Positions 44,925 to 53,024 of a DNA stretch of 64,000 nucleotides are shown here, piece by piece. Each line of letters starts with the position of its first letter. The first letter of the stretch is position 1. This DNA comes from Pseudomonas sp. GD03858 (lineage in GTDB: Bacteria; Pseudomonadota; Gammaproteobacteria; Pseudomonadales; Pseudomonadaceae): positions 1 through 64,000 of the forward strand of contig NZ_JAOCDM010000005.1 in the NCBI RefSeq assembly GCF_029840925.1, in the 5' to 3' direction. The notes beneath the pieces were generated by a model. The model was not told the origin of the DNA, did not search any database, and saw only the letters and a list, made by a program, of their open reading frames with translations. A program made the translations under genes and the position numbers.

Positions 44925-45227
44925 GTGACCATGGTTCATGAGCGCACCCGTAGCGTGGTGCAGACAAGAGACTTCTTGCGCGACTTATCTAGGGATTCAA
45001 CCCTGCCTGAATCCATACGCCTCCAGGCTGAACGCCTTCTACGGCATTACCCGGAAGCCGCTGATATCTGGCTCGCAGGAAGGCTTGAAGAGCGGCGGAG
45101 AGAGGAATTGTCCCAGTTAGCGGACAAGCTCGGGCATCTACATCCAGCATTGGGCTGCTGGTTAGCTGCTGAGCCGCTGTTCTGCGATGAAAGCACTAAG
45201 TCGAGCTCAACCACGGAGATAGATTGA
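44925..45227 (+). CDS. BPSL0761-family small protein
   Basis: 100-aa protein starting at GTG (AGGAGA six bases upstream): MTMVHERTRSVVQTRDFLRDLSRDSTLPESIRLQAERLLRHYP. This opening is characteristic of the BPSL0761 family of small proteins of unknown role, recalled from annotation. Mostly helical; no membrane segment. Confidence 0.75.
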   Translation: MTMVHERTRSVVQTRDFLRDLSRDSTLPESIRLQAERLLRHYPEAADIWLAGRLEERRREELSQLADKLGHLHPALGCWLAAEPLFCDESTKSSSTTEID

Positions 45228-45252
45228 TTTCTATCTCAAGCAGAAGGCCCTG

Positions 45253-45411
45253 CTAAGCGGCCTGCGGGGGTTCCAATTCATTGAAATTTTCCAGTGCTAC
45301 ACTGAGAAATTTGCGTTCATTTTCTGAAATGCCGCCAGCCAACCTTCGAGCCTCTGCCTCTAATACTGGGCAACGATCGATCCTTGGGGGCTGGCGTTTA
45401 GAGGATTTCAT
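45253..45411 (-). CDS. Possible 52-aa protein
   Basis: MKSSKRQPPRIDRCPVLEAEARRLAGG…FNELEPPQAA: charged, helical, plausible as a small protein, but no ribosome site is seen before the ATG. Convergent with the BPSL0761-like gene. Weak evidence. Confidence 0.28.
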   Translation of the reverse strand: MKSSKRQPPRIDRCPVLEAEARRLAGGISENERKFLSVALENFNELEPPQAA

Positions 45412-45573
45412 GGAAACCAATGGCAGGTTTGTGGCTGATGGCGTGCTTGATGCTATCAGCACGTTCGGGAACCCAATAGCGCTGTTTTAGCGCTCAGCTG
45501 TTTCCGGTGCCCTGATTTCAGGGTTTTTCGAGCGTTTTGCACACGCCGATGGTCATGGATATCACGGAAATCG

Positions 45574-45656
45574 GGGCGGTCACTAAATATCGGTGGCATT
45601 TCAGGTCGGCAACGCTCACCAAATTCCGGTCAACGCTCACAAAACTCCGGTCAGCG
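45574..45656 (+). repeat. Short tandem repeats resembling IS21-type terminal binding sites
   Basis: A ~21-bp unit (GGTCAACGCTCACCAAATTCC type) occurs twice almost perfectly (45607-45630 and 45630-45652) and once in degenerate form upstream (GGTCACTAAATATCGGTGGC). Such repeated boxes are found at IS21-family termini. No transposase gene adjoins, so this looks like an orphan end. Confidence 0.5.
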
Positions 45657-45944
45657 GCAACCCAGGCTTTGACTGTTCGTGCGTATTGCTTGGTGGAGGG
45701 ATTATCCGAGCAGTGTAATCGGCTCGGAAACAAGAAGTCCTCGATGTGGCCGGATTTTTCGACCCTTGAGTCAGTCTATGGACGATATTGGCAGAATCTC
45801 ACAGGCAGCTTCGGGTCGGCTGCTGCGGCGATTTTGAAGGCAGTTGTCGTGTGAGCGTATCGCGCTGCCTTCGATGTTTCCGGCAGCACTGCCTCCCGTT
45901 CCGGATTGGCGCAGCAAAAGACTTGATTCGAATTCGGAGGAAAC

Positions 45945-46178
45945 ATGGGTATTTCGTATTACCTTGCATGTTTGGAGACCCGGCAATATGTCTGGGTTGG
46001 CAGGCTTGACCCACAGGGGGAAGTGCCGGTGGCGGATGTCGAAAGCTCCATCGCCATGTTCGCGCTGGTGAATCGGAACAAACCGTTGATCGTCGTGAGC
46101 GAATGCCATCCGATCCTCGAAGAGGGAATGGAGTGGTCGCCGCCGGCAACGCAAGAAACGTGCAGCGGACAACCATGA
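45945..46178 (+). CDS. Small hypothetical protein
   Basis: 77-aa protein MGISYYLACLETRQYVWVGRLDPQGEVPVADVESSIAMFALVNRNKPLIVVSECHPILEEG…, with an excellent GGAGG site four bases before the ATG. The alternating beta/alpha pattern suggests a compact fold. No family recognised; the C-terminus may be altered by the neighbouring insertions. Confidence 0.55.
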   Translation: MGISYYLACLETRQYVWVGRLDPQGEVPVADVESSIAMFALVNRNKPLIVVSECHPILEEGMEWSPPATQETCSGQP

Positions 46179-46321
46179 CCAACCAACGCCAACCGCATCT
46201 TCGGACACTCGTCGCGTTACGAGTCATGGCACAGGTCGTCGATGGACAGCTTGAAGTGTTGGCGCTGATGGAAAATTGACCCAGTAGGATTGCTGATTTC
46301 TGCATCAGCAGCTGTGGATAT

Positions 46322-46837
46322 GGATACGGGCAGGATATGCGCAGTGACAGCCAGGCTAGCCGCAGCTACGCCCCTATTGGCGAAACGCCAGTGCGCCAGG
46401 TCAGCGGCAGTCGCTTTTCCACCAACATGATTTCCACTGTGACCAATCGGGGCAAACTGCGCTTCATGCTGTATCGGGAAACGCTGACAGCCCCAGTGCT
46501 GATTCGCTTCCTGGGTCGCCTGATTCGCGATGCGCAGGGCCGCAAAGTGTTCTTGATTCTCGACAACCTGCGCGTACACCACAGCAAAAAGGTGAGCGCC
46601 TGGGTCGCCGACCGCAAAGAGCAAATCGAACTGTTCTTCTTGCCGGCATACGCCCCGGAGTTGAATCCTGACGAGTATTTGAATTGTGATTTGAAACATC
46701 AGGTCCGTACGGGCTTGCCAGCGCGTAATCAGGACGAACTGGAAGGGCGTGTTCGCTCGGTCATGAGGCGATTGCAATTACACCCCCAAAGAATCCGTTC
46801 TTATTTCCGGCATCCACGTATCGCCTACGCGGCATGA
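46322..46837 (+). pseudogene. IS630-family transposase, N-terminally truncated
   Basis: Contains SRSYAPIGETPVRQV, GRKVFLILDNLRVHHSKKVSAW (catalytic Asp in LILDN) and LFFLPAYAPELNPDEYLNCDLK (Glu region), the C-terminal DDE_3 domain of IS630 transposases. The N-terminal HTH half and first catalytic Asp are absent; the frame is joined upstream to an IS21-type end at 46257-46283. Confidence 0.82.
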
Positions 46838-46846
46838 TTTGGTGTA

Positions 46847-46999
46847 TTTGATTGCCGGGTTAATAAAGAGAAACGCTTAATCGGTGAGTTATGGGCTAAG
46901 AAATCAGGCGGGAAGGGTGTGTACCTGATGGCTCAGAAAAAGGACGAGCCGGGCCGTGGGTTGCGTGAGCAGCTACTTAATGCCATTAACAAAGCTCCC
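46847..46999 (+). pseudogene. Orphan C-terminal fragment of a restriction/helicase-type protein
   Basis: Open reading FGVFDCRVNKEKRLIGEL, then WAKKSGGKGVYLMAQKKDEPG and a stop at 46999. No start is seen. It resembles C-termini of DEAD-type helicases of restriction or defence systems, by recollection only. It is truncated by the IS630 relic on its left. Confidence 0.4.
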
Positions 47000-47002
47000 T
47001 GA

Positions 47003-47172
47003 CGGCACCGTATGCCATTGCCTACGAACTGAACATCCGGCCACGCAAACGCTTCAGCTGGAAATTCCCGATTGAAGAGATGATAGAGGCGATAGAAATA
47101 GCGATGGCGATGCAATAGATACACCTGCCTCAATTCAATAACCGTGTTGCACTCAGCTCCTGCAACCGCCCA
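47003..47172 (+). mobile_element. IS30 3' fragment
   Basis: The transposase C-terminus (AYELNIRPRKRFSWKFPIEEM…AMAMQ, stop at 47118) is followed by an IS30 end identical for ~40 bp to the complement of 31042-31084. Only the terminal ~170 bp remain. It lies ~100 bp from the right junction with recA. Confidence 0.78.
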
Positions 47173-47261
47173 TTCTTTACAGTTTAGGGGCTTGGCGTTA
47201 GGAGGGGAGATGATGGAGGATGTGTGGACAGCTACCTGAACCAGTTTTGGCGGTTTCTAGC

Positions 47262-48155
47262 ATGACTTGCTTTATCTATGGCCCGGAATCCTCGGGCAAG
47301 ACCACGCTGACCCTGTCGGTCATCGCCGAAGCCCAGAAGAACGGCGCCACTTGCGCCTTCGTCGACGCCGAGCACGCCCTCGACCCCGAGTATGCCGGCA
47401 AGCTGGGTGTCAATGTCGATGATCTGCTGGTCTCGCAGCCGGACACTGGCGAGCAGGCCCTGGAAATCACCGACATGCTGGTGCGCTCCAACGCCGTCGA
47501 CGTGATCATCGTCGACTCCGTGGCAGCCCTGGTGCCCAAGGCCGAGATCGAAGGCGAGATGGGCGACATGCACGTTGGCCTGCAAGCCCGCCTGATGTCC
47601 CAGGCCCTGCGCAAGATCACCGGCAACATCAAGAACGCCAACTGCCTGGTCATCTTCATCAACCAGATCCGCATGAAGATCGGCGTGATGTTCGGCAGCC
47701 CGGAAACCACTACCGGCGGTAACGCCCTGAAGTTCTACGCCTCGGTGCGCCTGGACATCCGTCGTACCGGCGCGGTCAAGGAAGGCGACGAAGTGGTCGG
47801 CAGCGAAACCCGCGTCAAGATCGTCAAGAACAAGGTCTCGCCACCGTTCCGTCAGGCCGAGTTCCAGATTCTCTACGGCAAGGGCATCTACCGCAACGGC
47901 GAGATCATCGACCTGGGCGTTTCCCAAGGCCTGGTGGAGAAATCCGGGGCCTGGTACAGCTACCAGGGCAACAAGATCGGTCAGGGCAAGGCCAACGCCG
48001 CCAAGTACCTGCACGAGAATCCAGCCATTGGTGCCGAGATCGAGAAGCAGATTCGCGACAAGCTGCTCACCGCAGGTGCCGTGGCCGCTGCTGGCAAGGC
48101 CGCTGCCGTTGAAGCCGATGCCGACGACATGGCCGACGCCGACGCCGGTTATTGA
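47262..48155 (+). pseudogene. recA: Host recA 3' fragment (from Walker A to the C-terminus)
   Basis: Continues host RecA from GPESSGKT to the end (…[10 protein letters not shown], 291 residues), high-GC and typical of P. putida RecA. Island DNA supplies in-frame ATGs (47262: MTCFIY; also 47220), so an N-terminally truncated RecA lacking the polymerisation helix could be made, but no well-spaced ribosome site is seen. Together with 17771-17962 it makes one complete native recA. Confidence 0.94.
47274..47279 (+). other. Putative attR core
   Basis: ATCTAT, directly followed by recA Walker A codons. It matches ATCTAC at the left end. Joining left 17962 to right 47280 restores an uninterrupted recA reading …[12 protein letters not shown]. 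Confidence 0.6.
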
Positions 48156-48163
48156 TCGGCTCC

Positions 48164-48634
48164 ATGTCCGTCGTACTCGACACTCCCGTCGCCGTTCGGC
48201 GGACAGCCATGGACCTGCTCGCCCGCCGCGAGCACGGTCGCGTCGAGTTGACGCGCAAGCTGCGTCAGCGCGGTGCTCCGGATGAGCTGATCGAGCCCGC
48301 GCTCGATCGGCTTGCCGAAGAAGGGCTGCTCAGTGAGGCCCGTTACCTCGAAAGTTTCATCCGCTACCGTTCCGGTGCTGGTTACGGCCCGGCGCGAATT
48401 CGCGAGGAGCTGGGGCAGCGTGGACTTGCCCGTGGTGATATCGACCAGGCCCTGCGTGAAAGCGAGGTCGACTGGGCCGCGCAGCTGCGCGATGTCTGGC
48501 AGCGCAAGTTCGCCGGACAACGCCCTCATGATCCACGCAGCCGTGCGCAGCAGACACGCTTTCTGGCCTACCGTGGTTTTTCCATGGAGATGATCGGCCG
48601 GCTGTTCAGTGGTCGCGACCTCGACGACTACTGA
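48164..48634 (+). CDS. recX: Regulatory protein RecX
   Basis: 156-aa Rec[23 protein letters not shown] and [39 protein letters not shown] are the tandem three-helix repeats. It caps and restrains RecA filaments. Normally co-transcribed with recA, it now lies 29 kb from the recA promoter behind the orphan fragment. A strong terminator follows. Confidence 0.93.
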   Translation: MSVVLDTPVAVRRTAMDLLARREHGRVELTRKLRQRGAPDELIEPALDRLAEEGLLSEARYLESFIRYRSGAGYGPARIREELGQRGLARGDIDQALRESEVDWAAQLRDVWQRKFAGQRPHDPRSRAQQTRFLAYRGFSMEMIGRLFSGRDLDDY

Positions 48635-48645
48635 AGCCTTGAATG

Positions 48646-48693
48646 ATGCCCTGCATGGTCGCCTTGAAAGAGGCGGTCATGCAGGGCATTTTT
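48646..48693 (+). terminator. Bidirectional terminator between recX and the LOG gene
   Basis: 12-bp perfect stem ATGCCCTGCATG / CATGCAGGGCAT (48646-48657, 48678-48689) with additional pairing inside and TTTTT after it. It separates convergent genes. Confidence 0.85.
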
Positions 48694-48696
48694 CGT

Positions 48697-49815
48697 TCAG
48701 CTGACTTTCAAGGCTTCCCGTGCCCGCTGGGTGGTATGCATCGGCTGGGGTTTGGCCCAGTTCTCCGGCAGGTTGATGAAATCCACCAGCTCGCGCAGAC
48801 GCCCCTGGTCGCGACCGTTGAAGGCGAAGGTCAAGCGTGTCAGGTGGCTGAAGTTACCTTCCTCGTGCTCGGCACCGCTGTCCGGTTGCTGGTGGAACCT
48901 GCCGCTCAGGCGCAAGTCGGCGAAGCCTTCCTCCACATCATGCAGCGCCGCGTCGCTGAGCGGGTGATGCATGCGGATCACGAACTGGTTCTTCAGCCAG
49001 CGGCTGGAGTGGTAGTTGCTGTAGAACTGGTTGATTTCCTCCACCGCCTCATCGGCACTATGTACCAGGCGCACCAGCTTGAGGTCGCTGGGCAGGATGT
49101 AGCGGTTTTCCTCGAGCTGGCGGCTGATGAAGCTCAGCGCGTCGCGCCAGAAGCTGCCGCCGGGCGAGTCCAGCAGTACCACTGGCACCAGCGGGCTCTT
49201 GCCTGTCTGGATCAAGGTCAGCACTTCCAGCGCCTCGTCGAGGGTGCCGAAGCCCCCTGGACACAGCACCAGCGCATCGGCCTCCTTGACGAAGAACAGC
49301 TTGCGGATGAAGAAGAAATGGAACGGCAGCAGCTTGTCGGTGCCGTCGACCGTGGCGTTGGCGTGCTGCTCGAACGGCAGGGTGATGTTGAAGCCCAGGC
49401 TATGCTCGGTGCCGGCGCCTTCATGGGCCGCGGCCATGATGCCGCCGCCGGCGCCAGTGATCACCATCAGGTCCGAGCGTGCCAGGGTCACCCCCAGCTC
49501 TCGCGCCAGGGCATACATGGGATGTTCCACGGGGGTGCGTGCCGAGCCGAACACCGTGACCTTGCGTCGCCCCTTGTAGCGCTCGAGCGTGCGGAACGCG
49601 TGGTCGAGCTCGCGCAAGGCCTGCAGGGTGATCTTGGCGTTCCAGCGGTTGCGATCGTCATGGGCCATGCGCAGGACGGTCAGCATCATGTCGCGGTACA
49701 GCGGCAGGTTGGGGCTGTTGGGCGCGACCAGTTGCAGTTGTTCGTCGATCTTGCTCAAGTCGATGCCGCTGTCGCGGAAGTGGTTGAACAACAGCTCGTT
49801 CGGTTGATAAGGCAT
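48697..49815 (-). CDS. LOG-family nucleotide hydrolase
   Basis: 372-aa protein. VITGAGGGIMAAAHEGAG and CPGGFGTLDEALEVLTLIQTGK are the Rossmann and PGGxGTxxE motifs of LOG/lysine-decarboxylase-like proteins, which cleave ribose-monophosphate from nucleotides in the best studied cases. N- and C-terminal extensions make it longer than typical LOG (~200 aa), as in the Pseudomonas 'TIGR00730' long form. Substrate unknown. Confidence 0.85.
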   Translation of the reverse strand: MPYQPNELLFNHFRDSGIDLSKIDEQLQLVAPNSPNLPLYRDMMLTVLRMAHDDRNRWNAKITLQALRELDHAFRTLERYKGRRKVTVFGSARTPVEHPMYALARELGVTLARSDLMVITGAGGGIMAAAHEGAGTEHSLGFNITLPFEQHANATVDGTDKLLPFHFFFIRKLFFVKEADALVLCPGGFGTLDEALEVLTLIQTGKSPLVPVVLLDSPGGSFWRDALSFISRQLEENRYILPSDLKLVRLVHSADEAVEEINQFYSNYHSSRWLKNQFVIRMHHPLSDAALHDVEEGFADLRLSGRFHQQPDSGAEHEEGNFSHLTRLTFAFNGRDQGRLRELVDFINLPENWAKPQPMHTTQRAREALKVS

Positions 49816-50125
49816 TCAACGTCTCCTTCTGCAGCAAAACCTCTGACCGGGCCGATGGTGTGTCCCGGCCGCGACACTGCGTGTGTCGCTGGCTGCTGTA
49901 GCCTGAGTGTGATCCTCAAGCGTTGCAGTAGGCCTTCAAGGCCATGATGCAGTGGCAATTCCATCTTGTTGTCGTTGTGCTGGGTACTCGCTTTCAATCT
50001 AGACGCTGGCACGCGTTCACGCCGCTTTCGGCAATAGAGAGAGCCGCTGGTCGGATCGGATCCAAGCGGTTCGGCGCTTTGGTTTACTGGGAGGGCACAG
50101 GCGCACGATGCACGGAGGTGGCGGT

Positions 50126-50332
50126 ATGCATCGGCTGGTGATCGAGGTGGATGGGCAACTCTTGCAGTTGCTGGAGCGGTCAGCGTTGGAGCATCGCTTG
50201 AGCCTGGAGGGTGAATGCCTGCGGCGCCTGGAGGGCGACGAGCGGCATTCGCGTTATCTGCAGGCCTTGCTGGCGGAGTTGCGCGCCGATGAAGAGCAGC
50301 GGCGCGCCAGTGACAGCGATCGGGTGGCCTGA
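50126..50332 (+). CDS. Small RHH-like hypothetical protein
   Basis: 68-aa MHRLVIEVDGQLLQLLERSALEHRLSLEGECLRRLEGDE… The pattern of a short beta-strand then two helices is like ribbon-helix-helix proteins. GGAGG at 50114 supports ATG 50126. The 310 bp upstream (49816-50125) shows no gene. Function unknown. Confidence 0.5.
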   Translation: MHRLVIEVDGQLLQLLERSALEHRLSLEGECLRRLEGDERHSRYLQALLAELRADEEQRRASDSDRVA

Positions 50333-50333
50333 A

Positions 50334-50753
50334 TCACTTCTTCTTGTTGCCTGCCATGCAACTGGCGGCGTCGAACGCCTGGTCCATGACCGGTTGGTTG
50401 GTCTTGTACACGCTGAAGCGGTAGACCATCACCGCACCCTTGGACATCAACTGGCGGTAACCATTGTTGCGGCACACGCTGTCGCCCAGTTGGCTGCGCA
50501 CCTGGGCGGGATTGGCCTGCATGCGCTCGGCATGCTCCTGACGCACGCTCAGGTGATTGATCAGGGCCTTGCCTTCTACGGTGTAGCCCTGGTCGAGAAT
50601 GTCTTCGTTGATGGCCCGTGGGGTGCCGACGCTGCTTTCCTTGGCGACCTTCTGCAGCGTCTGGGTGAGCTCGTACTCCTGCTTGGACGCAGCCTGGGCG
50701 GCCAGGGGCAGGGCGAGCAGCAGGCTCAGGGGCGGGGCAATAAGACGCAGCAT
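50334..50753 (-). CDS. PA3611-family secreted/periplasmic protein
   Basis: 139-aa protein with a clear signal peptide (LIAPPLSLLLALPLAAQA) and two cysteines (SVCRNNGY, ASCMAGNKKK) that may pair. Resembles PA3611, a quorum-sensing-regulated virulence-associated protein of P. aeruginosa. Start 50753 is set by AGGAGAG upstream and the signal peptide. Confidence 0.75.
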   Translation of the reverse strand: MLRLIAPPLSLLLALPLAAQAASKQEYELTQTLQKVAKESSVGTPRAINEDILDQGYTVEGKALINHLSVRQEHAERMQANPAQVRSQLGDSVCRNNGYRQLMSKGAVMVYRFSVYKTNQPVMDQAFDAASCMAGNKKK

Positions 50754-50967
50754 GGATCTCTCCTGGTTCGATGACTGGCGCTTTGACCTGCGCCGGCGGG
50801 CGGCGTTCCATGAAACCCTTGGGGTTTCCGGCCGCTGGAAGAGGCGATTATAAAGGAGCGCAAGGCAGCGCTGCACGGCAAATGACGCCCGCTCTGGTAG
50901 ACTGGCGCTCTGTCACTCAGCGAGTCGTCCCTGTGTTTGTCCCATCCCTTTGCCTGGGCCTGCGGCC

Positions 50968-51678
50968 ATGAGCCACGCGGTAGCACGCCTGCGCGCCGAA
51001 CGCCTGGCCCGTAGCATCAAGCCCTTCATCGCCCGTGGCTCGCGTGCCGAACGCTGCCCGGATTGCCGGGTGATCGCCACCCATTGCCTGTGTGCCTGGA
51101 AGCCCCGCGTGCAGGCCGAGTCCGGGGTGTGTCTGTTGATGCACGACACCGAGCCGTTGAAGCCGACCAATACCGGCTGGCTGATCGCCGACCTGATCGA
51201 GCACACGTCGGCCTTCGGCTGGTTGCGCACTTCGGTGGACGAGCAGTTGCTGGCGTTGCTCGACGACCCGCAGTGGCAGCCCTACATCGTCTTTCCCGGC
51301 GAATTCGTCGCCCAGGAGCGAGTGGTCGGCGAAGTCGCGCGCGAACCCGGCAAGCGTCCGCTGTTCATCCTGCTCGACGCCACCTGGACGGAAGCGCGCA
51401 AGATGTTCCGCAAGAGTCCGTACCTGGACAAGTTCCCCGTGCTGAGCCTGCAGGCCGAGCAAATGTCGCGCTACCGTCTGCGCCGTTCCAAGCGCGACGA
51501 CCACTTCTGCACCGCGGAAGTGGCCGCCATGTGCCTGGACCTGGCGGGGGACACCCAGGCTTCGCAGGCGCTCGACGCCTACCTCGACCTGTTCAGCCTG
51601 CACTACCTCAGCGGCAAGCGCCGCCTGCCACTGGACGAGCAGGATGAGGTCCACCAGCGTTTGCATACCTTCCTATAG
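50968..51678 (+). CDS. DTW-domain tRNA-uridine aminocarboxypropyltransferase
   Basis: 236-aa DTW protein. N-terminal zinc cluster CPDCRVIATHCLCAW, signature LLDATWTEARKMF (D-x-T-W) and the C-terminal LHYLSGKRRL. Enzymes of this family (TapT) attach an aminocarboxypropyl group from SAM to uridine in tRNA. The start at ATG 50968 gives the usual N-terminus. Confidence 0.85.
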   Translation: MSHAVARLRAERLARSIKPFIARGSRAERCPDCRVIATHCLCAWKPRVQAESGVCLLMHDTEPLKPTNTGWLIADLIEHTSAFGWLRTSVDEQLLALLDDPQWQPYIVFPGEFVAQERVVGEVAREPGKRPLFILLDATWTEARKMFRKSPYLDKFPVLSLQAEQMSRYRLRRSKRDDHFCTAEVAAMCLDLAGDTQASQALDAYLDLFSLHYLSGKRRLPLDEQDEVHQRLHTFL

Positions 51679-51934
51679 TCCAAGGGGCAGGCGCGAAGGA
51701 TTGGTTCATACTGTCGGGGCTGGCAGCCAGGGTGGGCGGGACGACCGGGCAATTGGCTTGACCACCCGGGACCTGCTCGGCATCCTTGGCGCCGCTTCGG
51801 GCACGACGAAGTTGCCGTTATCCCGGACTTTGCCGTGCCATCCCGGCCGGCGGCCCCGCCGTTCGCGCCATGAGTTGCCCGCCAGACGCTTTCCGTACCC
51901 CTTGCGCCTGGCACAGAACAGGATCCATAGATCG

Positions 51935-52585
51935 ATGGCCACATACGAAATCCTGATTGCCGATGACCACCCCTTGTTTCGCAGCGCGATGCGCCAGGCC
52001 GTCACGCTCGGCCTGGGCCCTGACGTGCGTCTGGTGGAGGTGGCGAGCATCGCCGAACTGGAAACCCGCCTGAGCGAAAAAGCTGACTGGGACCTGGTCC
52101 TGCTGGACCTGAACATGCCCGGCGCCTATGGCTTCTCGGGGCTGGTGCTGCTGCGCGGGCAATACCCGCAGATCCCGGTGGTGATGGTCTCGGCCCAGGA
52201 AGAGGCGGCGGTCGTGGTCAAGTCCCGCGAGTTTGGCGCCAGCGGTTTCATTCCCAAGTCGAGCAACCTGGAGGTCATCCAGGATGCCGTGCAGAAGGTG
52301 CTCGACGGCGATGTCTGGTGGCCGCCGCAAGCCTTCGACAAGGTCGATGTCTCGGCCGAAGCCAAGGCCGCCAGCGAGGGGCTGGCCAGTCTCACGCCGC
52401 AGCAGTTCCGCGTGCTGACCATGGTCTGCGAGGGCCTGCTGAACAAGCAGATCGCCTACGAACTGAATGTGTCCGAGGCGACCATCAAGGCCCACGTGAC
52501 GGCGATCTTCCGCAAGTTGGGCGTGCGCACGCGGACCCAGGCGGCGCTGCTGCTGCAACAACTTGAATCGGTTTCGGCCAGCTAA
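51935..52585 (+). CDS. erdR: LuxR/NarL-type response regulator ErdR
   Basis: 216-aa two-domain regulator: receiver (IADDHPLF, phosphoacceptor Asp in LVLLDLNMPG, Lys in FIPKSSNL) and C-terminal GerE HTH (LTPQQFRVLTMVCEGLLNKQIAYELNVSEATIKAHVTAIFRKLGV). The erdR-dgkA order matches PA3604-PA3603, where ErdR controls ethanol and acetate metabolism. The 256 bp upstream holds no gene. Confidence 0.85.
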   Translation: MATYEILIADDHPLFRSAMRQAVTLGLGPDVRLVEVASIAELETRLSEKADWDLVLLDLNMPGAYGFSGLVLLRGQYPQIPVVMVSAQEEAAVVVKSREFGASGFIPKSSNLEVIQDAVQKVLDGDVWWPPQAFDKVDVSAEAKAASEGLASLTPQQFRVLTMVCEGLLNKQIAYELNVSEATIKAHVTAIFRKLGVRTRTQAALLLQQLESVSAS

Positions 52586-52658
52586 GTAGCCGAGCGTTCA
52601 CGCTTTTTTGACCCGTGCTGGATTAGCCTTCCGGCCTTTCAACGGTGAAGTGACACCC

Positions 52659-53024
52659 ATGTCGCCATTCAAGGGCCAGACCGGCCTCAAACGCATCTTC
52701 AACGCCGCCGGCTATTCGCTCGACGGTCTGCGCGCCGCCTTCAAGGGCGAGGCCGCCTTCCGCCAACTGGTGCTGCTCAACGTGCTGCTGATCCCGACGG
52801 CCTTCTGGCTGCCGGTCAGCCGTGTCGAGCGGGCCATGCTGATCGCCGTGTGCCTGCTCGGTCTGATCGTCGAGCTGCTCAACTCGGCGGTCGAGGCGGC
52901 GATCGACCGTATTTCCCTCGATCGCCACCCGCTGTCGAAGAACGCCAAGGACATGGGCAGCGCCGCGCAACTGGTGGCGATGACCATGGTCGCGGTGGTC
53001 TGGGGCGTGATCCTGCTCGGCTAG
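52659..53024 (+). CDS. dgkA: Diacylglycerol kinase
   Basis: 121-aa integral membrane enzyme with three hydrophobic helices and the signature ELLNSAVEAAIDRISLDRHPLSKNAKDMGSAA. It phosphorylates diacylglycerol for phospholipid recycling. The ATG at 52659 gives the standard length. Convergent with, and overlapping by 4 bp, the finR end. Confidence 0.93.
   Translation: MSPFKGQTGLKRIFNAAGYSLDGLRAAFKGEAAFRQLVLLNVLLIPTAFWLPVSRVERAMLIAVCLLGLIVELLNSAVEAAIDRISLDRHPLSKNAKDMGSAAQLVAMTMVAVVWGVILLG

Larger units (their letters stand above)
17963..47279. mobile_element. Genomic island inserted in recA (GInt-like), ~29.3 kb
   Basis: Left edge: recA ends ATCTAC (17957-17962), then foreign DNA. Right edge: ATCTAT (47274-47279), then GGCCCGGAA… of recA. 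The imperfect 6-bp repeat ATCTA(C/T) is the presumed crossover core. Contents, in order: replacement recA, IS30 relic, integrase–integrase–coiled coil–integrase operon, mixed cargo, IS debris. Three tyrosine recombinases plus a small helical protein at one end followed by cargo is the layout I recall for GInt elements. Later IS insertions may have altered the right end. Confidence 0.85.

Noticed and set aside
45574-45656. CRISPR array
   Set aside because: Only two to three short adjoining repeats without spacers; better explained as IS21-type terminal boxes.
47210-47260. Start of a second gene at the right end (ATG at 47210 after GGAGGGG)
   Set aside because: The frame closes after nine codons; it may be the scar of a gene but is not a gene now.
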